Positions 11,031 through 19,800 of a DNA stretch of 35,030 nt are shown here, piece by piece. The notes under the pieces were generated by a model. That model had not been told where the DNA came from. It searched no databases and saw nothing but the letters and a program-made list of their open reading frames with translations. Within the stretch, counting starts at the first letter, position 1. Each line of letters opens with the position of its first letter. The translations under genes were made by a program, and so were the position numbers. The stretch is from Janthinobacterium sp. (GTDB lineage: Bacteria > Pseudomonadota > Gammaproteobacteria > Burkholderiales > Burkholderiaceae_D), in contig JANXSQ010000112.1 in assembly GCA_025356595.1 (NCBI GenBank), forward strand, positions 1-35,030, read 5' to 3'.

Positions 11031-12491
11031 TCACTTCAGTTTGATGCTCCAGTTCGCTTCCACGCACTTCACGTAGTTGCCGGAGATCAGGGCGCTGTAG
11101 GGCGTCTGGTAGCTCACCAACTGGCACTGGTTGTCGCCGCCGGCGCTCCAGTTCTTTTCCCAATAGATGTTGTAGGCGGCCGAACTGGCCGGGCCGAAGC
11201 GCTGCATGGCGGCGCAGGAGAGTTGCTCGGCGCTGTAGTCCCAGCCCAGGTCGGCGGCGAATTGCCTGAAGTAGTCGATGCGGTTTTGCGCCGCCGGCTT
11301 TTCCGTTCCCAGTCCGCATTCGGCGTTGATGATCATGATCGTCGTGGCGAAGTTGTTGCCGGCGCCGGCCGCGATGTCGGCCTGGTTCGGTACCCAGGTG
11401 CCGTCCAGCACATGCAGCATCGACGGTTTGGGCGGTTGCGGATAGACGAAGAAGAAGGTCGCCGAGGCCAGGTTGAGCCAGGTCGACGCCACCAGGTCGG
11501 GATTCTTCAGCAGCACCGATTGGTCGCCGTCGTTCATCGCCTGCGAGAACGGACCGTAGTTGTAGTTGTAGGAGAGTTGCTTGGCGCCGCGCCCGAAATA
11601 CTTCTTGAAGCTGCCGTCGGCGTTGACGCCGCAGGTCCACACCTTGTTGAAGACGGGATCGGCGCATTCGGTGTTGTAGGCGCAGCCGGCGCCGGTTTCA
11701 TCGCAACCCATCTCGCGCAGGTATTTCAAGCCCTGACGCCATTGCGGCGTGGGAATGCTGGGGTTGTGATCGCCCGTTTCCTGGCCGAAGTGGGCAAACA
11801 TCGTCGCCAGGGAGTGGCGGCAAATGCTGTCGGCGTTGCGGCCGTCGGCGTAATCGTCGCACACGGCAGGGAACTTCGCCACCGCCTGCAGGAAGCGTTG
11901 ATAGGTGTAACTGGGATCGCGCACGGCGAAGTAGAAATCCCATTTGAAGGCCGGCAGCAGGCGCTCGACGCGCTTCACGTTGGCCGGGTTGCCCGCCAGG
12001 CCGGCTTGCACTTTATCGACCTCGAGGTTCGGCAAAGTGCGGATCGACGCTTTGACTTTGCGGAAAAAATCGTTATTGCTCAATGCCGCTTCCGTCGCTT
12101 CCGCCTGGGCCTTGGTGGGGATGCCCGGCGTCGGCGTCGGCGTCGGTGTTGGCGTCGGTGTCGGTGTCGGAGTTGGCGTAGGTGTTGGCGTCGGAGTGGG
12201 TGTCGGCGTCACCGACACCAGCGCCCATGGTCCGTAGGGATCGGTGCTCGGAATGTCACCCTGGACCCACCATTTCGCTTTGTAAACTTTGTCTTGATAG
12301 GTCGCGCATTGGCTCGCCGTGTAGATCTGCCTGGCATCCCATGCGGGGCAAGTTGCGCTGACGCTGGTACTCGCCAGCAGCTTGGTCGGCGCCTCGCCGC
12401 TCGAGGACGATCCGCCGCACGCGGCAAGCGCGCCTCCCAGCAAGCCACCCAACAGACGGATGAACAATCCGCTCCTACGATTCGTTTTCAT
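11031..12491 (-). CDS. GH19 chitinase, lipoprotein with chitin-binding module
   Basis: Family 19 chitinase of 486 residues (inverting endochitinase). A lipoprotein signal ends GALAACGG (Cys25). A CBM5/12-like module (about 48-93, CPAWDARQIY, KWWVQGD) follows, then a pure Thr-Pro linker (95-124) and the GH19 domain (131-486). In it, HFGQETGDHN carries the likely general acid Glu240, and FGRGAKQLSYNYNYG (301-315) is the GH19 signature. The start at 12491 (MKTNRRSG) is preferred because GGGAG stands seven bases upstream and the signal peptide then begins correctly. An ATG further upstream (12524) would add 11 residues. With the GH18 enzyme downstream it forms a two-mechanism chitin-degrading pair. 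Confidence 0.94.
   Translation of the reverse strand: MKTNRRSGLFIRLLGGLLGGALAACGGSSSSGEAPTKLLASTSVSATCPAWDARQIYTASQCATYQDKVYKAKWWVQGDIPSTDPYGPWALVSVTPTPTPTPTPTPTPTPTPTPTPTPTPTPGIPTKAQAEATEAALSNNDFFRKVKASIRTLPNLEVDKVQAGLAGNPANVKRVERLLPAFKWDFYFAVRDPSYTYQRFLQAVAKFPAVCDDYADGRNADSICRHSLATMFAHFGQETGDHNPSIPTPQWRQGLKYLREMGCDETGAGCAYNTECADPVFNKVWTCGVNADGSFKKYFGRGAKQLSYNYNYGPFSQAMNDGDQSVLLKNPDLVASTWLNLASATFFFVYPQPPKPSMLHVLDGTWVPNQADIAAGAGNNFATTIMIINAECGLGTEKPAAQNRIDYFRQFAADLGWDYSAEQLSCAAMQRFGPASSAAYNIYWEKNWSAGGDNQCQLVSYQTPYSALISGNYVKCVEANWSIKLK
12120..12209 (-). repeat. Thr-Pro linker repeat in the GH19 gene
   Basis: DNA encoding about 15 uninterrupted Thr-Pro pairs, built from six-base units such as GGCGTC and GGTGTT on the plus strand. 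It links the chitin-binding module to the catalytic domain. It resembles the GH18 linker, so recombination between the two is conceivable. Confidence 0.85.
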
Positions 12492-12982
12492 TTTTGTCTC
12501 CCTTGAATTCCGCGGAAAAACCATCTATGTGGTTTTTTTGCTTTATGCCAAGAGAATGGAACCTTGAAAAGTGGTCGTCAAGTGGTTTTAATTTACCGCT
12601 AATCTTTCAATACCAATTACCGAAAACGGGCTTCCGGCAGGGGAAAATGGAAATAAATGGCTCCTGTTGTTTGGCTGCGTGGGCAGCCTCCGCGCGCCTC
12701 CTGCCGAGGCTCAAGCGCAGGATGGCGGCGCGACGGAATCTGCCTAAGCCAATGATTTCAATGATGAAAAATATTCAAGAAGGCGCACCGATCCGGGCCA
12801 GCCGCCGTGTCGGCGGGACGAGCGGCCCGGATGGATAGATTGGAGGAAAGGAAAGTGTTTGTACAAAATGGAAAACAAGGTGATCTATCTGGTATGAATA
12901 CCGTTTTTTGGCGCGGTATGCAGTGGTATGGTGCGGCCCGCGCATGCGCGCGCCGGCACCATCCGGACGCTGTTCGTCCCGC
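12492..12982. promoter_or_regulatory. Intergenic region upstream of the GH19 gene
   Basis: About 490 bases, lower in GC than the flanking genes in the part nearest the chitinase. I see no convincing protein gene: short plus-strand frames here lack codon bias and recognisable motifs. It must hold the GH19 promoter and the end of the sulfotransferase transcript. A GC-rich inverted repeat just past the sulfotransferase stop (about 12930-12960) lacks a T run. A hairpin in the chitinase leader is listed separately. Confidence 0.5.
12516..12537. promoter_or_regulatory. A/T-flanked hairpin in the GH19 leader
   Basis: AAAAACCA (12516-12523) and TGGTTTTT (12530-12537) form an 8-bp stem with loop TCTATG. 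It ends about 25 bases before the GH19 start codon. The shape resembles a weak, bidirectional terminator or attenuator. The stem has only three GC pairs, so a real role is uncertain. Confidence 0.35.
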
Positions 12983-13801
12983 TCATTTCTTGGGGTAGTA
13001 GAGCTCGTAAAACCAGGCGCAGGCCGTTTCGATCTGGGTCTGGATGCGCGGCGGAATCGCGTGCAGTTTCGGTTTCACGACCCGCTCGGACTGGCGGTGC
13101 AGGTATTTCATGTGATAGTGGCTGTCGCTTTCCGACACCCCCATCGCCAGCTTCTGCGGGTCGATCTGGAACGGCGCCAGGCCCAGCCAGGCGTACAGGT
13201 GGGACATGCAGGCGGCCGGCTGTTCGACCAGATCCTCGAAGCGCACGAAGTAGAGTTTTTTCTTCACCTCTTCCGGCAAGTCCTGCACGGCGTGCAGGGA
13301 AACCAGCGGCGCGCCGACGGCGCGGTCATTCGCGAACAGCATGTCGGCCCGGCCGAGGCGGTCGAAATCGGCCAGGTGGTCGATGAAGTCGACCAGGATG
13401 GTGCGCTGGTGCTGCGCTTCGATGGAACCGTAGACCTGGCCCAGTTCTCGTATGCAAACGATCAGCTTGGCCTCCGGCGCCAGCGTCAGCAAGAGCTCGA
13501 CGGCGTGCAGCCAGGCGCGGTTCTTGTCGACCACGGCCGATTTCTCGCAGTCGTGGTACCAGCCGCGCAGGTAGCCGCGCATGGCCGACATCAGGTGCGC
13601 GTAACTGCGCTCGAAGGAACTGTCGAGCTGGGACAGGAAGAACTGGTCGTCGCTGACCATGCGCCGCATGCCCAGCAAGGTGTTGCACAGCGGTGAGCTA
13701 TGCCCTTCGCAGTGGAGCTCCGGGTGCTGCGCCAGCATCTGGCACAGCAGGGTCGAGCCGGCGCGCGGCAAGCCGGTGACGCCGATGAAGTTGGGCGTCA
13801 T
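12983..13801 (-). CDS. PAPS-dependent sulfotransferase family protein
   Basis: Predicted to transfer sulfate from 3'-phosphoadenosine-5'-phosphosulfate to an unknown acceptor; no signal peptide, so cytosolic. The 272-residue protein starts TPNFIGVTGLPRAGSTLL, the 5'-phosphosulfate loop (P12-R-A-G-S-T17). A 3'-phosphate-binding segment IVCIRELGQVYGS is in the middle. VRFEDLVEQP and a C-terminal Trp-Phe-Tyr-rich helix are typical of the Sulfotransfer_1/3 group. It starts 65 bases after the stop of the giant exoprotein gene on the same strand, so it is likely the third gene of a tpsB-tpsA transcript. By position it matches modifying enzymes in some two-partner loci (for example the glycosyltransferase HMW1C), but sulfation of TpsA is only a hypothesis. 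Confidence 0.85.
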   Translation of the reverse strand: MTPNFIGVTGLPRAGSTLLCQMLAQHPELHCEGHSSPLCNTLLGMRRMVSDDQFFLSQLDSSFERSYAHLMSAMRGYLRGWYHDCEKSAVVDKNRAWLHAVELLLTLAPEAKLIVCIRELGQVYGSIEAQHQRTILVDFIDHLADFDRLGRADMLFANDRAVGAPLVSLHAVQDLPEEVKKKLYFVRFEDLVEQPAACMSHLYAWLGLAPFQIDPQKLAMGVSESDSHYHMKYLHRQSERVVKPKLHAIPPRIQTQIETACAWFYELYYPKK

Positions 13802-13866
13802 CGGCGCGCCCCCGTGGATGGAACCCGCCGCGTATCGGAAAGTCGCAAAAGTAGTCCCCCTGTTCG

Positions 13867-16800
13867 TTAATTGGCACCTTTGGAGCGCTCGCTTGTTTTG
13901 AAGCTCACCGGTAATTTGACGCCTAAATCGATGACCGTCAAGTTCAATCCGGGCAGCATGTTCGTGACGACGCTGCCGCTGCCCTGGAACGCCGGCGCCG
14001 CGCCGCCCTTGCCGCTGCCCGAGTTGCTGCCGTTCGATGTTTCCGACGCCGGGGCGCCGGACGACGACGGCGCGGCGGCCGGGGCCGCGAAGGCCAGCGG
14101 CGTCGGGCCGGCGCCGGGGATCTCCAGGATCAACTGCGTCGTCCCGACCATGTTTCCCTGCGACGGGGCGACGGCCGTCATGGCGATGGCGCTGTTCACG
14201 CCGCTTTGCGCGGCGGCCACGGTCTTGACCTGCAGCACGCCGTCGACGAAGTTGATGGCGTAGTTGCCGCCCTGCTGGCCGGACGGCGTGATGCTGTAGG
14301 CGCCGCCGGGCGAGGTGCTGGTGGCCAGCGTGGCGAAGGACAGCGCGCCGCTCAGGGCGCCGGCCACGGTGTCGTCCCCTTGCAGCGGCGAGTAACTGGC
14401 GCTGAATGCCGGGTTGGCCTGACCGGCGTCCTTCGCAGCGTTGTTCGCCGTCACCGTCAGGGCCGCCGGGGTGATGTTGGCGCTGGCGACGGCCGTCTGC
14501 TTGACGCTGTAGTTGCCGGCGTCCTGGCCGCCGATGCCGATGCCGGCCACGCTGACTGTCTTGCCGTTGCCGACATTCTTGTCGCCGAAGCTGGCGCCGG
14601 AACTGCTCAGTATCAATTGATCTCCGGCCACGCGGTTGTCGCCCAGGGTCACGTTGGCGACGCGCCCGCCGTCGTAGACCTTGTTGGCGGCGATCGCGTT
14701 CACCGTCAACGCGGCGCGCGCGATGTCGGCCGTCACGCCGCCCGGGTTGCTGATCGTGTAGTTGCTCGCCAGGCCGGCGCTGGCGCCGGAGCCGGCGTCG
14801 GCCAGCACGATGCCGCTGACGTTGACGACTTTGCCGAGGCCGGCGTTCTTGTCGGCGAAGGCTCCGCCCTGCCCCGAAAAGGCCAGCGTTTCCGCGCCGA
14901 TCAAGCCGTCGAGGACACCACCGCTCAGGGTCGCGGCGGTGCTCCCGTCGTACACCTTGCCGGCCGCGCTCATGCCGGTCACGCGCAGCGCTTTCGGCGT
15001 GATGCTGGCCGTCGCGGCGGCGTTCGCGTTGGCCAGCGTGTAGTTGCCGGCGTCGGCGCCGCCCAGGGTGATGGCGCTGATGCTGACGCTCTTGCCGGTG
15101 CCAACGTTCTTGTCGGCGAAGACGGCGCTGGCGCCGCCCACGCTGAGCGCGTCGCCGCCGATCTTGCCGGAGAAGACGGCGCCGGCCGCGTTCAGGGTGG
15201 CGCCGGTGGCGCCGTCGTAGACTTTATTGGCGGCGCCGATGCCGGTGACGCCGCCGATGACGGCGCGCGTGATGTCGGCCGTCAATCCGCTCGGGCTGAC
15301 CACGCTGTAATTGCCGGCCAAGCCGGCAGTGGCGCCGGAACCGGCGTCGAGCAGGGTCACGCCGCTGATGAGGACGGTCTTGGCGCTGCCGGCGTTCTTG
15401 TCGGCGAAGGCGCCGTTCATGCCGGAATAGCCCAGCGTTTCCGTGCCGACCAGGCCGTCGAGTGTGCCGCCGCTGACCGTGGTGGCGGTGTTGCCGTCAT
15501 ACACTTTGCTGACGGCCGAGACGCCGGTGAAGCTCAGCGCCTTCGGTGTGATGTTGGCCGTCGTGCCGGCCGTGGCGCTGCCCAGGGTGTAGTTGACGGC
15601 GTCGGCGCCGGCCAGCGCGATGCCGCTGATGCTGACCGTCTTGCCGTTGGCGGCGTTCTTGTCGGCGAAGACGCCGCTGGCGCCCGTCACCGACAGCGCG
15701 TCGCCGCCGACCATGCCGGCGAAGACGGCGCCGGCCGCGTTCAGGCTCGCCGCGTCGCTGCCGTTGTAGGCGCGGTTGGCGGCCGTGATGCCGCCCACGG
15801 CGCTGATCGCCGCGCGCGTCACGTCGGCCGTCAAGCCGAGCGGCGCGCTGACGCTGTAGTTGCCGGCCAGGCCGGCGGTGGCGCCCGAGCCGGCGTTGGC
15901 GAGCACGATGCCGCTGACGCCGACGGCTTTTTCAATGCCGGCGTTCTTGTTGGCGAACAGGCCGCTCTGGCCCGAGAAGGCCAGCGTTTCCGCGCCGACC
16001 AGGCCGCTCAGGGAGCCGCCGGACAGGGCCGCCGCGCGGTTGCCGTCGTAGACGCGGCCGAGCGCGCTCATGCCGACGATGGTCAAGGCCTTCGGTGTGA
16101 TGCTCGCCGTCACGGCGCCCGGATTGCTGACGCTGTAGTTGCCGGCCAGGCCGGCCGTGGCGCCGGAACCGGCGTCGGCCAGCGTCGCGCCGCTGACGGT
16201 GACACCCTTGCCGTTACCCGCGTTGGCGTCGGCGAAGGCGCCGGCGAGGCCGGACAGGGCCAGCGTCTCGCTGCCCACCAGGCCGCTCAGGACGGCGCCG
16301 GACAGGCTGGCCGTGGCGTTGCCGTCATACACCTTGTTGGCGGCCACCAAGCCGCTGACGGTGAGCGCTTTCTGCGTGACGCTGGCCGTCAGCCCGGTCG
16401 GATTGCTGACGCTGTAGTTGCCGGCCAGGCCGGCCGTGGCGCCGGAACCGGCGTTGCCCAGCGTCGCGCCGCTGACGGTGACGGCCTTGCCGTTGCCCGC
16501 GTTGGCGTTGGCGAAGGCGCCGCTCAGGCCGGACAGGGCCAGGGTTTCCGTGCCCACCAGGCCGAGCAGCGCACCGCCCGACAGGGAAGCGGCGGCGTTG
16601 CCGTTGTACGTCTTGTCGGCGGCGGACAGGCCGCTGACGGTCAAAGCCTTCGGCGTGATGTTGGCCGTCATGCCGGTCGGATTGAGGATGCTGTAGTTGG
16701 CGGCCAGGCCGGCCGTGGCGCCGGAACCGGCGTTGGCCAGCGTCACGCCGCCGACGCTGACGGCCTTGCCGTTGCCGGCGTTGGCGTCCGCGAAAGCGCC

Positions 16801-19800
16801 GCTCTGGCCGGAGAAGCCCAGCGTTTCCGTGCCGACCAGGCCGCTCAGGGCGCCGCCGCTCAGCACGGCGACGGCGTCGCCGTCATAGGTCTTGCCGGCG
16901 GCGCTCATGCCGGTCAGCGTCAAGGCCTTGGGCGTGATGTTGGCCGTGGCGCTGGCGGTGTTGCTGGCGAGGATGTAGTTGCCGGCGTCCAGTCCGCCCA
17001 GCGTGATGCCGCTGATGCTGACCGTCTTGCCGTTGCCGGCGTTGGCGTTGGCGAAGGCGCCGCCGGCGGCGCCGACGCTCAGCGCGTCGCCGCCGACCAT
17101 GCCGTCGAAGCTGGCGCCGCCGCTGGTCAGTGTGGCCGCGCTGGTGCCGTCGTAGGCCCGGTTGCCGGCCGTGATGCCGCTGACGAAGTTGATCGTCGCC
17201 GCCGTGATGTTGGCCGTCAGGCCGGTCGGCTGGGTCAGGGTGTAGTTGCCGGCCGCGCTGCCGCTGAGGCTGTCATTGGCCGTCACGACGATGTTGTTGC
17301 CGACGTTCTTGCTGGCGAAGGTACCGGCCTCGCTCAGGCTAACGTGGCCGGCGTCCGGCCCGACCACGCCGACCAGCACGCCGCCGTGCAGGAAGGCCGC
17401 CAGGCTGCCGTCGTAGACCTTGTTGTTGACCAGCGTGCCGGTGACGGTCAGCACCGTAAGGGGCGCCGGGTCGATGGTCAGGGTGCCGTTCTGGTAGCTG
17501 ATCAGATAGCCGTGCTGGCTGGTCGAATAGAAGCCGGACGGTGTGATCGCGTAGCTGCCGGCGTTGACGGCGCCCTGCGCAGAACCGGAATAGGCGGCCG
17601 TGCCGAGCAGGTTGGCGTCCGGCACGGTCGAGTAGGCGACGCCGTTTCCGCCGCTGTAGGCCACGCCGTCGTAGGTCTTGCCGGCGGCCTTGGCCTGCAC
17701 CGTCAGCGGCGTCATGAAGGCGCGCAGCAGCGGATAACTGTGGCCGTCGTACTGCGCCCACACGGAGGCCATGTCCCAGTTCGGGTTCACGCTGCCGTTG
17801 GCCGACGTGGCGCTGGTGAAATTGGCCAGCGTCTGCATGTTCGCCGTGCTCATGCCCAGGCCGCCGGAGCTGGTGGCCTTGCCCGAGCTGGTCGTGTCCC
17901 AGAAACTGCGCGTCACGCTGCCGGCGTAGTTCAGGCCGACCAGGCCGCCCACGCCGCTGCTGCCGGTCGGCGCCCCGCTCGAATAACTGGTGCTGACGGA
18001 GCCGGCGTAGTTCTGCCCCACCAGGCCGCCGACCTGGGCCGCGCCGGCCACGGCGCCGCTGGCGTAGGTGTTGCTGATGGTGCCGGTGTTGTAGCCGGCC
18101 AGGCCGCCGACGTTGCCGTTGCCCGTCACCGGCGTCGTCGCGTAACTCTGGCTGATGGTGCCGCCGTTGCGCCCGGCCAGGCCGCCGGTGTTGTTGCGCC
18201 CCGTAACGCCGCCGCCTTCCAGGCCGACGTTGCTGACGCTGCCGCCGCTGCCGACGGCGCCGAACAGGCCCACATTGTCACTCGTCGGCAGGTTGATGTT
18301 CAAGCCGCTGATGGTGTTGCCCTTGCCGTCCAGGCTGCCCGTGAACTGGCTGGCGAAGCGGCCGACGGGGACGAAGCTGCTGTCATGCCAGACGTCGGTG
18401 GTGCCGGCCGTCGCGGCCGCCGAAAAACTGCCCTCGAGCGTGAAGGTGCCGGTCAGGTTCATCGCCATCAGTTGCAACTGGTGGGCGCCGCTGACGCTGG
18501 TCGAATACTCGGACGAGAGCATCGGATAAGTGGCGCCGAGAGCGCTCCCCGCGTTGTTGAGGCTGCCGTCGACGTCGACCATGACCCATTTGTTGCCCGT
18601 GTCGCCGGGCGCTGTCGTGAAGACGAAGGTGGCGAAATTCGCGGCCGTCTTCATCTGCACGCTGGTCAGACCGGTGGTGCCGGTGAAGTGGCCCGCTTGG
18701 GCGAAGCCGATGGCGGGCGTGGCGCCGTTGACGGTGGAATTGAAGTAACTGCCGGTGATGGTGCCGTTGTAGTTATCCCCCAACAAGGCGCCGAATTCCG
18801 TGCCCCCCGTCACCAGGCCGACGGCGTAACTATTGCTGACCGGCCCGATGTTGTAGCCGACCAGGCCGCCGGCCCTGTTGTTGCCGTGCACTGCGCCGGT
18901 GGCGTAGCTGTTGGCGATGCTGGCCGCGTTGTTCATGCCAACCAGGCCACCAATGTAGGTACCGGTGCCCGTCACGGTGCCCGTGGCGTAGCTGTTGACG
19001 ACGCTGACGGTGTTGTAAATCGCGCCCGCCAGGCCACCTATGCTGTTGCCGCCGGACACATTGCCCGTCGCGTGGCTGTTGCTGACCGTGCCGCCAAAGT
19101 TCATAGCGGCCAGCAAACCACCCGAGTAACTGCCGCCCACCACGGCGCCCGTCGCATAGCTGTTGCTGATGGTGCCGCCGTAATTGTAGACGGCCAGGCC
19201 GCCGCCGCTGGCAGTCGTGCTGATGGCTGCCGAGGAATGGCTGTTCGACAGCGTGCCCGAATTGAATCCCACCAGGCCGCCGACGGTGGCATAACCGCTG
19301 CCCGTCACGCTGCCGCTGCTGTAGCTGTTGTCGATGAGACCGGTGTTCAAGCCGACCAGGCCGCCGTTGCGCCCGTAGGCGCCGCCGCTGACGGTGACGG
19401 TGCCGCCAGAATGGCTGTTGAGTACGCTACCCGCGTTTTCCCCCACCAGCGCGCCGATGCCATGGTAGACGCCGTAGCCGGGCGAGCCGTAGGCGGCCGC
19501 GCTGCCGGTGATGCTGACCGCGTCCAGGCCGACATTGCGCACCGCGCCGCCCACGCCGACGACGCCGAACAGGCCCACTTCGATGTCTGGGCGGTTGATG
19601 TTCAAACCGCTGATCACATGGCCGAGGCCATCGAATTTTCCGCTGAAGGCGCTCGTCGTGTTGCCGACGGGGGCGAAACCGGCGCCGCCATTCCAGCCGC
19701 TGGTGGCGCGCGCGTCGATGTTGCTGCCGAGCGCGTAATTGCCCGTCAAGCCGCCCGCCATGCCCTGCAGATCCGTGCCGCTCGTGCTGCCGGCCGCGCC

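Noticed and set aside
8462..11044. Plus-strand open frame of 860 codons opposite the GH18 chitinase
   Set aside because: Same kind of antisense shadow; no domain or signal, and the chitinase on the minus strand has catalytic motifs.
12930..12960. Terminator after the sulfotransferase gene
   Set aside because: A GC-rich inverted repeat is present but the stem is interrupted and no T run follows on the minus strand.
12494..12998. Several short plus-strand frames in the chitinase upstream region
   Set aside because: No recognisable motif, poor codon bias, no good ribosome sites.
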